64,000 nt of DNA. Origin: Posidonia oceanica. Lineage: Eukaryota; Streptophyta; Magnoliopsida; Alismatales; Posidoniaceae. The translations under genes and the position numbers were made by a program. Shown piece after piece: positions 35,801-47,700 of the stretch. Below the pieces are notes generated by a model. The model did no database searches, had not been told where the DNA came from, and saw only the letters and a list, made by a program, of their open reading frames with translations. Location: assembly GCA_037176725.1 (NCBI GenBank), contig JAZBRS010000050.1, forward strand, positions 15,642,001 through 15,706,000. The letters are read 5' to 3'. The number at the start of each line of letters is the position of its first letter. The first letter of the stretch is position 1.

Positions 35801-38800
35801 AAGGGAAGGCCAAGTTGCCCTTCACTTCCCGATTCTCTGTCTTTAGTCTACCAAGTTTCAATGGCATGAGTAGCTCAGGGAAGAGAAAGAAAGACCGATC
35901 TGGCGGTGATTCTGGTACCTAACGTAGTTTTGCTCGAAGTGGTGGTGCTGGCCTTGCCTCCAGCGCTCGGCACAACTTTGCAGGAGTTGGTAGCACCGGT
36001 CCGAGTCAGGCTGCTTCGAGTGGACAGGGTAGCGCCTAGTGTTTCCAGTGTGGCCAGACGGGTCACTTTGCAACGCACTGCCCTCGAGCACAGCAGGTGA
36101 CGAATCAGAGCGGAGTGGTGTGCTACAACTGTGGGAGACCGGGACATGTGTAGAGATTGTGTCCGAATCCTCCCAAGAGAACGGGGAATGTGCCACAGTA
36201 GTCGACTCGGGGGTGTGTGTTCACCATTTCAGCTCCTGACTATGGACCCTCTGGTAATATTGTAGAGGGTAATTCTCCGTAGTTTCCTTTGGGTGGTGTG
36301 ACCCATTGTTGTTGTTGTTGTTGTTGTTGTTGTGGTGGTTGTTGTTGTTTCTTTCCCCCTGTAATATGAACCTTGTTGTTTAATTGGGGATACTGTTGGT
36401 TGTGCTTTGGCCTTAGGTTCTTATCTTGTGGCGGACCGAATGGCCAAAGTTCTGTTTGACTCAGGGAGCATGTTTTTTTTGTCTCCGAGTCTTTTACGGT
36501 GGAGCTGGATGATGTACCAGCCAAGTTAGTTTTCCACCTGGAGGTGGTAACGCCGCTAGGTGAGCACAGTTTGGCATGGAGATATCTGCCTTCTGTCGAT
36601 CTAGAGCTGAATGGCTGAGAGTTCGATGCCACTCTCATTCTCATGGGTATGAATGAGTATGATGCCATCTTGGGCATGGACTGGCTGAGCCAACATTCTG
36701 CTTCGATCGACTGTGCTCGTAGGAGGATTTTCTTTGGAGCTGCTGAGGCTGGTTCCTTCTTTGTGCAAGGTGCGCGCCAGGGTGAGCCTAAGCTTGTGAT
36801 TTCTACTGTGAAGGCTTACAAGTCTTTGACTCAGGATTGTGTGGGGTACCTTGCTAGTGTGGTTACCTCTACTTCTTCCGAGTCGAGTGTTCACAATATA
36901 TATGTTGTGTGTGAATATCTCGACGTTTTCCCGGATGATTTGCCTGGCATGCCACCTCACAGGGAAGTGGAGTTCTTTATTGAGCTGACTCCGGACAGTA
37001 GTGCTGTTGCGAAGAATCCTTATCAGAGTGGGGCAGCGGAAGCGTGGTGGGCCCATAACCCACAGGACTATGATTTTAGTTTGTCCTACCACCCCAGGAA
37101 GGCCAACGTGGTCGCCAATGCTCTGAGCCGGCGTACGCACGTCGTGGCAAGCCTGATGGTCAAGGAGTGAACCATGCTGGAGGATCTGACTGACTGTGGA
37201 CTCAAGAGACTACATCAGGGAGCAGACGGTGCCTACATGGCGTGCTTGTCTGTTCGTCCCAAGCTAGTGGAGTTTGTTATTACTTGTCAACAGATAGACT
37301 CCTTCTTCCAGGCGACTGTTGAGAAGTTGCACGTTGGGGAAGCATCGGACTTTTCTCTCGGCGTACATGGAGAGTTGAGGTTTGATCAGCGTCTATATGT
37401 GCCCCAGTACGAGGAGGCCAGGCAGAGGTTACTGGATGAAGTTCATAGATCCAAGTACACTGTCCACCCAGGATCCACGAAGATGTATCAGTATTTGAAG
37501 TAGAATTTTTGGTGGCCTGGCATAAAAAGGGAAGTGGCTGACTATGTGACAAGGTGTGTGACCTGCCAACTAGTCAAGGCAAAGTATCAGAGACTTGGTG
37601 GAATTCTACAGTCGTTGAGTATACCGGAATGGAAATGGGAACACATCTCTATGAATTTTGTGACTGGGTTGCCGCGTTCTATGAGGAAGAGCGACACCGT
37701 GTGGGTGATCATTGATCGGCTAACCAAATTAGCTTATTTTCTTGCTATCCGGGTGAATCTTTCCTTACGGCGGTTGGCAGAACTGTACGTATCGGAGATC
37801 GTTCGACTGCATGGTGTTTTTGTATCCATAATGTCTGATAGAGGCACGTGGTTTACCTCAAAGTTCTGGAGAACTCTGTAAGAAGCTTTTGGCACGGTAC
37901 TCAATTTTAGCACAGCTTTCCACCTTCAGTCGAATGGTCAGACAGAGAGGACTATCCAGACTTTAGAGGATATGTTGAGAGCTTGTGTCCTGGACTTGCA
38001 AGGAAGTTGGGAGGACCACCTGCCGTTGGTTGAGTTTGCATACAACAATAGCTACCACTTTAGCATTGGAATGGCACCATACGAGACTCTGTATGGTAGG
38101 CCTTGCCGATCCCCGATTTGCTGGAGCGAGATAGGAGAGCGGAAGCTTCTTGGTTCTGAGTTTGTGCAGCAGTATGCGGACAAGGTAGACTTGATCCACA
38201 GAAGGCTTCTGACTGCACAGAATCGGCAGAAGAGTCATGCTGACCAGAGACGGAGACCGTTGGAGTTTCTGGTGGGAGACTTTGTGTTCTCGAAGGTTTT
38301 ACTGACCAAAAGCGTGAAAAGGTTTGGCAAGCGTGGGAAGCTGAGTCCCTGCTATATTGGCCCGTACCAGATCACGCAAAGGGTTGGTGAAGTAGCCTAT
38401 AGATTGGCCCTACCACCAGAGCTGTCGGCAGTGCACAGTGTGTTCCACGTCTCCATGTTGAGGAAGTGTCTGGCTGATGTTTTACAGGTGATCCCTGTTC
38501 AGCCAGAAGTGCTCCAAAAATATCTTTCCTATGTTGAGGAGGCTGTCCAGATTGTTGATCGCAGAGAACAGGTTTTGCGGAATAAAGTGATTCCGCTGGT
38601 TTTTGTGAGATGGCAGCATCATGAAGCAGAAGAGGCCACTTGGGAGCGCAAGGATGGCATCCTTGCTCGATACCCGCACTTTTTCGCCTGCCATTGATTT
38701 TGGGAGCGAAATCCTTTTTAGGTATTTATGATGTAACACCCGGGAATTCATTTCCCTTGTATTCTGGCTTTTATAAATGAATTTCTTGGCTATGGTCGGG

Positions 38801-41800
38801 TGTTACTGGCCTTATAGGTCACATTTGAGTTTGTTGTGGGCCCCATCTGTGGTTTGTGTGGGTCTCCACCTGTATTGTTGTTGTGAACTCCCACTTGTGG
38901 TAGTTGGTGGGACAGATTGTGGTTTGGTCGGTAAATATTTAGAAATTGATATGCATGTGTCCCTTACCATGTTTTGAATGTTATGGAAGTGTTTGACAAT
39001 TTTTAGGAATTTATATGCTTTTTAGTCGGATTTATCGGCTTGAGTTGATTTATAGCTTAAATGTGGATTTTTGGTGGTTTCTTGAGTTGTAGGCTCAAGC
39101 ATGGCTTGATTATGATTTAATTATGTGCCTTGCCCTGTTTATATGCTATGGTAGAGGTTTGGTGATTTTTAGAGATTTTATGTGACTTTGGCCGAATATA
39201 TGGCCCGAGTGGCTTAATTGCCAGATTGTGGTTTTCTCGGTGAATTCCGGTGTTTTAGGCCTCGAATTGAGGCGAATGTGATATGTTTGGGTTGCTTGAG
39301 CGGATGTGCTCGCTTTCATGTGTTGCATGCTTGATTTTGGCATGAGTTTGATAGTATTTGAGTTTTTAATAGAAAATGGCTTGAATATTGGATTTCCGAT
39401 GTTTTTTTGAGTTACGTGCCTTCGAATGCCATAATATATGTATGGTTGCATTCCTTGCTGAATTCCGAAGATTTCGGTATATGACATGCTCGTTTTGAAG
39501 TTTTATTCGGGTGTTTTGGGTTTTAAATCGGCTTTATAAGTTTACTACCCTGTCTTGGTTCGGCACGACCTTTTTGATCGGTCTGTCGATTTCTGGGGGA
39601 AATCGGTACACCGGTTCATATCGGTGTCACCTTTTTCTATCAGATTTAGACCAGAACCTGAATTCGGTCGACCGATATCGATCGATTTGCCGTTTTAGGG
39701 TTGGATCGGTCCGACCGGTGGATTTAGTTCCACCGAAGCAGGGATTTTCGATACGACTGGTGTTATACCGGCCTACCGATCACTGTATGGAGCGGTCGGC
39801 CGGTGGATTTAATTTCACCGAATTAGGGATTTTCGGTCTACCGATTGGACTACCGGTCTGCTGATTTTGGTCTGGGATGCTCTCCCAGGCTTGTTTTCCA
39901 ATGTGGTTTCCTCAGTTGATTTTGAGGCTTATTGTGCTTTAACCCATGATATTTAATAAATGTTTTCAAAGAGATTTTTGAGGAAAAACATGAATGGTTG
40001 CAATTGATTTTGCCGAGGTTTTCCGTGGCCGAAGACCTGGGAGTTGTGTTGGCTGGACCCGGGAATGCGATGGCGTTCCTGGTGTGTCGCACACCTCGCC
40101 TAGGTTGAGGTTTTGGGGGTCGGGGTGCTGACCGTACCTAGCGGTATCGTAGTAGCAGACTCGGGAGGTATGATACTCCTACGTAGCTGGACGTGATACC
40201 TTAGTTGTTACGGGCACCAGGACTCGCCTGATTTTGGGTGCTGGCTGGACCTAGAGGTTGAAGCCTCTAGTGGTTCGGAGCACTGGTGCTGGCTGAGCCT
40301 AGGGGTTGGAGCCTCTAGTGGTTCGGAGCACTGAGCTGAGGTCGCCGTATATTAGACGTGCCCTGTGGTTTATCCTGAGTGAGGACAACTCGTCCAGTTG
40401 GGGTGAGTAGCTTTCCCAAGTGGAGATCGCTTTTGAGACGTCTCTAGTGACGAGATGCCGGAACGGACACGCTTCTCCACAGGACGGGTGTTCGTGGCAG
40501 TGCAGTGAGCTGCAAGGGTGAGTCCTTGGCTACTGCTTGAGGCCAGATCGGTTGTTTGGCGCCAGACAACATGATCAGTTGTGGTTTTGTACCCGTGGGG
40601 CTGTGTTTTGGTTGTTGCTGGCCGTATTAGGCCTAGAGCTTTGCCTGAGTTGGGCTTGGTGAGTTTTGCTGTTGTTTGGGCCATATTGGGCCTAGTGCTT
40701 TCCGCCTATGTATGGCATGAGATTATGATATGAGTTTTGGACTGTATTGGGCCAGATGTTTTCCTGCCTATTTATGGCGTGTGGCTTTGGTTTTGAGTGT
40801 TGGGCCAGTAGGCCATTATATTGATTGAGATTTAGTTTTACGAGCTATTTCCGCCTTGTTTTGGCCGATGGACCGAGTGTTTTCCCAGCCTGAGGGGTTG
40901 GAGTGTTTTGAGTTGTGCCGAGATTAGTAGACCGGTGGGCCGTGGTTTGTGGAATATTTTGTGAACACCTGTCTTTCCCTATTTTAGCATATTGGCTTTG
41001 GGAATGGTGTTTTTAATTGATTATATGGATTATTGTGGACCAGGATTTGGGATTTTTACCGGTTGTGCTGTATTTGAGATTTCTATGCCGGTTTCTCCCG
41101 TGGTTTTTACGAGGTGTGTGCTGGATGACAATTTCTGGTCACTCACGTGTGTTTTATATGGTTTTCAGTTGCAGATGCAGATGGTTAGCTGATTTGAAAT
41201 TCTAGTGCATGTAGTGGGAGTTACGTAGCTGTTCACGGCAGATTTCTGGTATTGATATTTGTTGTTTAGCCCAGTGGTTTATTGTAAATGTAATAATTAA
41301 TTAAGTTTCAAATTTGTTGGGCTTTTGTAATTTGTAGGTAACGACTCAGGTCGTTACAAGTTAGCTGGTTTGGAGTTCTGGTGCATGTAGTGGGAGTCAC
41401 GTAGCTGTTGACGGTAGATTCTTGACATTGATATTTGTTGTTTAGTCCAGTGGTTTATTGTAAATGTAATAATTAATTAAGTTTCAAATTTGTTGGGCTT
41501 TTGTAATTTGTGGGTAGCGACTCGAGTCGTTACACAAGTGCATATTTTTAGGATATTCTCACACTCAAAAAGGTTATCATTATTATGATTCTATCACTTG
41601 AAAACAATATTTGATGTTAGTTACCTTTTTTGAGGAGACGTCTTATTTCTCTTTTGAAAGTAGTGATCATACTTCAAATATTTTTACCATTCTTCTTCCT
41701 ATACTTGTTCTTCATAATGCATCGGTTGTTCCCAATGTATCAGTTGTTCCAAATGCACCCGTTGCACCTAATGCACAAGTTGTTCCTCATATTCCTTTTC

Positions 41801-43491
41801 AAGTTTACTTTAGACATAGTCGTCAACCACCAATCACGTCTGCCCTACCACCTCGGACATTTGATGGAGGTTTTGAAGATTCTTTTATTACTATCCGAAA
41901 AAGTATCAATTCTTGTACACAACATCCTATCTCTAACTATGTTTCTTTTGATAATATTTCCTCTTCCATTCACTAGTTTGCCCTTTCTCTATCTTGTTTG
42001 TCTATTCCCAAGACGTATGAAGAGGCCAATACAAATTCTACCTCATGCAATGGATGAAAAAATGTATGCTATTACTTTTAGAGGGGCATGAGAGTTAATG
42101 AATCCTCCTACAAGTGCAGATGTTGTCGCTTGTAGATAGGTGTTTACAGTAAAATACCAATCATATGAGACAGTTGACAAGTTCAATGCTCGTCTTGATA
42201 CCAAAGAATTTACACAAACATATAGTGTATATTTCTTTGAGACTTTTTCCTTTGTTGTTCGTATCAATTCTATTCGAGTTCTTGTATAAGTTACTATTGC
42301 AAAATCTTAACAAAATTTTCAATTAGATATCAAGAATGCTTTTTTGTATAGAGATTCATATAAGACTATATTTATGAAGTAAAATATGTTACTCAATAGG
42401 AGACTGGGAAAGTATGTAAAATAAAGAAAGTAATTTATGGACTCAAGCAAAGTCTCCCTACATGGTTTGAAAAAATTCAACCAAGCAATTACAGCAGATC
42501 ACTCTATATGTGGGATTCACGTAGTGTGATTCTGATGACGTATATAGATGATATTCTTATGACAGAAAGTGATTTTCTTAGTGTAGAAGAGACAAAGCAA
42601 CATCTGAAGAAGTAGTTTGTAGTTAAAGATCTTGGTCGACTACGATTTTCTTAGCATTAATGTAGCTCGTGTCAAACAAGGACCGATACTATCACAAAGA
42701 AAGCATGTGATGGATTTTATTATAGAAACATGAATATTAGATATTAGAACTTGCTACTATGATAAAAAGAGGTACAGGCGTTTGGTTAGAAAATTGATTT
42801 ATCTCATGGTCACTAAGTCAATATTACTTTTGCTATTAGTGTTTTCAATCGATTGATGGAGAATCCCAAAGCATATTATTGGAAAGTTGTTCTTCGTATT
42901 TTTTGCTATGCGAAGAATTCTCCTGGCAAATAAATAATATATCATAATCATGATCATTTAGTTGTTGTCTATTTTGATGCCCACTATATTGGTTCTAAAT
43001 CCGATTGCCATTTCAATACTGACTATTGTACTTTTCTTGGGGGTAATCTTTTACCTTGGAGGAGTAAGAAACAAAATATGGTGTCATGATGTAGTGTTGA
43101 GATTGAATACAGGACTATGGTGCATATTACTGGGGAACCGATGTGGTTGAAATTTTTTCTTCAGGATCTTGATGTTCTCTGCAGTGAGCCCATGACCATG
43201 TTCTATGATAATAAGTAGTCATCAAAATAGCAAGTAACCCAATGCTTCATGAACACACAAATCATATGAAAGTTGATTGTCACTTTATTTATAAGACTGT
43301 GATGAATGGAAAGATTCATACACAATCAGCGTGAAGTGAAGATCGGACTGCAGACATTTTCACCAAAGCCTTAGGACCTCAACATTTTTCATTATTATAT
43401 AGCAAGCTAAGCATGAAAGATATATATGTTTCAACTTGAGAGTAGTTAAATGAATTAATGAATCTTGTGGATCCATATATCCTACGTAGTC

Positions 43492-43533
<42 letters not shown>

Positions 43534-44711
43534 CAAATTATCTGGTAGGACCCGACCTTAATTAGCTTAAGTAAGGTCTTGCATTTTTTCAGTAAACTGT
43601 GTGTATGTAATTCACAGTTTACTGAAAAAATAATTTCAATGTTTATTGTATTTATTTTTTCAGTAAATATTGAAATAAATTTTTCAGTAATTTATGGATG
43701 AAACTGAATACGATTTACTGAAAATTTGCATGAACCTCACTTAACTTAAGTAAGGCAGGACCCTACCAGATCATTACTCTCTCTATATATATATATAGGC
43801 AAATTATCTGGTAAGACCTTGCCTTAATTAAACTAATTAAGGCCCTAAATATTGGTCATTCAATAAAAATTGAAGGGTTATGTAGGATAGATAGAATATG
43901 GTTGTTTCTCTATCCTAGTTGGCAGTTATCCTTTGAATTTAAAATTTTATTCCTATTAATTAGTAGAGAGAATCGTAAATTAGTTATCCACGTAAGAGTG
44001 TTTTTTTGTTTCTCTCTCCAATTTTACTTACGTATCATAAATAACTGACGATTAATGATTCAGTTTCCTTTTTCATAGATTGAATTTAATTTCCATATTT
44101 ACTGACAATTGGACTATCAATAGTCTATAGTGATGTAACTTGTTTCAGTTATTAGTGTTTTGTATCAGTATTTTTTCTTTTTTGTAACTACGGATTTTCA
44201 TGTTTACGGATTATTTGAACTTAAGTTCCATATGAAATTTAAAATATCAAATTTCTAATATGCGTAATTATAGATGATTAAAACAATGCATATTACATTT
44301 CGAATTTAAATTTTAAGTTTTACTAATTACTGTTTTGTAATTCAAATATCAAGTTTGCCTCTTCATGTAATTACTGTTTTATAATTCTAATATCAAGTAT
44401 TCATGTATCAGTAATTACTGTTTAGTATTTGCGGATGTTTTATTAGGTACATGTATCAGTAATTACTAATACATTCAATTCGAAGTTAATACGTATTATT
44501 GTGTGATATTTTTCTCAAATTTAGAAACACACATCTCTTGAGCTACGGAATGTGCAGACTTTTTGTAATTTACGTAATAATATTTGTACTTGGGAGTACC
44601 TTCATTTTTCAAAATGGACGGTTAAGATATTTCAATTGGTTTTGAATTGAATGGTCAGATTTTGGGTCTTAATTAGCTTAAGTAAGGCAGGACCCTACCA
44701 GATCATTACTT

Positions 44712-44744
<33 letters not shown>

Positions 44745-47700
44745 GCTTTGTACTCCTTTTTTTTATCAGTATATGCTTTGTACTCTTTGATTTTATTATT
44801 ATACAATTTAGATCATTTTTCTCTACAAGTCACATAGGGATAGTGTGAGAATCAAGAGAATAAAAGTGTATTTTACTAATGAGCATGAGAGTACATATAA
44901 ATAGGGGTTATTAGACACCCTAAACTAAATGTATATCCAATAACGTGTCTAACTAATAAGACCCTAATACATGATATAACTCTATAACTCTAACACTCCC
45001 TCTCAAACTGGAGTATATATATCTATCATGCCCAGCTTAGTACATAGAGTCCTAAATACACCTGCACTCAAACCTTTTGTGAAGACATCAGCTAGCTGCT
45101 CCGAGGATTGAGTGTAAGGTATGTAAATAACACCTCTCATCACTATATCTCGCACATAATGGCAGTCGACCTCTATATGTTTTGTATGTTCATAAAAGAT
45201 GGAATTATTGGCAATGAATATAGCAGCCCGATTATCACAGTGTATAGACATAAGCATCTTGACAAGAAAATCAAGCTCTAACAAGAGTGACCTGATCCAC
45301 ATCATCTCGCATGCTGTCTGGGCCATAGATCTATACTCTATCTCTGTACTGGATCTAGAGACCACATTTTGCTTCTTGTTACACCAAGTGACTAGATTAC
45401 CTTTTACATATGTATAGAAGTCCGACGTGAACTTCCTATCTCCCCTGTTTTTAGTATAACCTGAGTCAGAATAGGCCTTAACTCTTAGATGGCTACTCCT
45501 CCTGTAAACCAAGTCATTTCCTGGTGTGCCCTTGACATAGGCAAGAACTCGCAAGGCTCCACTCCAATGTACTCTCTTAGGCGCATGCATGAACTGACTT
45601 AGTAAACTGACTGCATATGATATGTCAGGCTAAGTGACTGTTAAGTATATGAGTTTCCCAATTAGTCGTCTGTACTGATTAAGATCCTCTAACAACTCTA
45701 AAGTAGTGTCCCAGAATGCTCATAGGTGTTCTTTGGCTTACAGCCCAAAAGTCTTGTCTCCTGAAGAAGATCAAGAACATACTTCCTTTGAGAGAGTGCC
45801 ATCCGCTCCTTGGCATATGCAAACTCAATGCCTAGAAAATACCACAGCTTCTCCATGTCCTTAGTGACAAAGTGTGTCCTAAGATATTCCTTCGTCTCTC
45901 TAATACCTACAGTATCACTACCTGTCAGCAATATATCATCAACATAGACTCCTAGCAACACACACCCACTGGTAGTCCTTCTGTAGAAAACAGAATGATC
46001 AACCGCGCATCTCTTAAAACCACCTGCCATAACCACCTTCTTCAGCCTGCACACTTTATCCTCTCTTTGAGCAACGTACCCAGGAGATTGCTCCATAAGA
46101 ACCAAATCTGTCAAATCACCATATAAGAAGGCATTCTTCACATCCAGCTGGCACATCTTCCATGAATTATTGCTAGCAATGAATATAATGACCCTGATAG
46201 AATTTAGGCAACTGGTGAAAAAGTCTCTGCATAGTCTACTCCATATGTCTACAAATTTGACTTTGTACCTGTCAACTGTTTTATCTACCTTGTGCTTTAC
46301 AATGTAGACCCAGCTGTAGGTGACTATGATTGCTCCGACAAGACGGATCACCAACTCCCAAGTGCCACGAGATGTTAATGCTACTATTTCGTCATCCATG
46401 ATTGCCTTCCAATGAGGAATTAGTAGTGCCTCCTGACAGTTTCTAGGAACAGACTAAGAAGAAATGGACAAAGCAAAACTACAAAATGTTGGGTGAAGAG
46501 AGTCATAAGAAATAAAATTGGAAATAGGATGAGCAGTGGAAGAACGTGTACCCTTTCATAGTGCAATAGGGAGGTCTGAACTGGTGGGAGGTTGATTTGC
46601 ATCCATAGAGGAGGATGGTTTTGTCAAAAGACGCACTTATATCTGCTGACGGCGACGATATACCTGCAAAGGACGGAACATCTCCTTGTTGACAGTGGGA
46701 GATTCATTTTCATTTTTCTCAAATGGCTCTGTTAGAGATCATGTATATATGAGTGTAGTTAGTCTATATGGGTAAACGGGTTGTTGGATATCCAGTCAAG
46801 TCTAGGGTATCTAATATACTCTATATATATGTAACTACACAAGATCAATAAGATATACTCTTTTATCTCCCTATTCCCTATCTTCTACATGATACCAGAG
46901 CAAAGAAGATAAACCATAGCCATCACAACCACCCACCACCACCGTTCAGGCCCTCCAGCCACCTTCCGCCGCCGTCCAAGCCCTCCGACCACCCTACCCG
47001 CCGCTGACCAACCTCTCCGGCCACAGTCCAGGCCTCCCCGTCCCTCCAGGCTACCGCAGGCCGCTGCAGGCCACCGTCCGACCCCCTCTAGGCCGCCGCA
47101 GGCCACCGTCCGGCCCTCCAGGCCGCAGTCCGGCCCCTCCAGGCCGCAGTCCGGCCCCTCTAGGACGCCGTCCGGCCCTCCAGGACGCCATCCGGTGTAG
47201 GGGCAGTCCAACCCCTCCCGTACCGCCGTTTCGCGATTCAGGCCATTTTCTAGGCCCCTCCTCCGTCTCCGGTCTCCGTTGGGTGTGGATACGTCACATC
47301 AACATCGTTTGGTGAGCAGTCCGGTTCACTTCTCAGTTTTTCAGATCATATATTGGTGTTAGTTTGCATTTGCAATATATTATAGCTTCTCAGGAGTCAC
47401 TAGCTAAGCATCTGGGTGGTACCTCTGAGAAGTTAAATGGCACAAACTACCTTCTGTGGTCCCAAAGCTTCGAAACATTCTGTCTTGTACACCAGAAATT
47501 GAAACATCTTACACAACCTCCTCCGGACAGTAAAGATGTTGCATATGAAGATTGGTGTGCAGATGATACAACCATTGTGACATGACTTGGGAATAGTATG
47601 GAACAGCAAATTGCACGTGGCGTCATGTTACTAAGGCCAGCCAAGAAGATCTGGGATACATGTCGACTCACATATGGTCATGAGAAAAACATCTTCCAAA

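Larger units (their letters stand above)
33339..41534 (+). mobile_element. Ty3/gypsy chromovirus-type element G with internal deletions
   Basis: Plus strand, inserted in copia F between TAAGT (33334-33338) and CAAGT (41535-41539), a 5-bp duplication with one change. The copia F frame rejoins across it (HAIK then CIFLGYS). LTR1 (33339-35394) has lost its last 1.2 kb along with the primer site and the gag N-terminus. LTR2 (38732-41534) is full length but has its own changes. Between them are partial gag, a microsatellite, protease, then a deletion of reverse transcriptase and most of RNase H, and an integrase ending in a chromodomain. Large LTRs and the chromodomain place it near the Tekay/Del lineage. 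It cannot transpose by itself. Confidence 0.88.
31440..44827 (+). mobile_element. Old Ty1/copia retrotransposon F, interrupted by gypsy G and two MITEs
   Basis: Plus strand. The 5' LTR is 31440-31558. The 3' LTR is split: 43442 to about 43500 and about 44740-44827. Flanking 5-mers GGTCA (31435-31439) and AGTCA (44828-44832) match at four of five bases. Protease, integrase, reverse transcriptase and RNase H remnants follow copia order, all badly decayed. Gypsy G (33339-41534) splits the integrase, and two MITEs split the 3' LTR. This is probably the oldest insertion in the 24.4-kb urease intron, as it carries three others. It belongs to a different copia family from A-E (LTR TTGATTTTATTATTAT, primer site TGGTACCAGAAC). 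Confidence 0.82.
43442..44827 (+). repeat. 3' LTR of copia F, split by two MITEs and AT repeats
   Basis: The left part AATGAATCTTGTGGATCCAT (near 43455) matches the 5' LTR. The right part from TATATGCTTTGTACTCTTTG (44770) to TTTTCTCTACA (44827) matches its second half. The start of the LTR is missing. A short duplicate of TATATGCTTTGTACTC lies at about 44740 and 44771. Confidence 0.78.
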
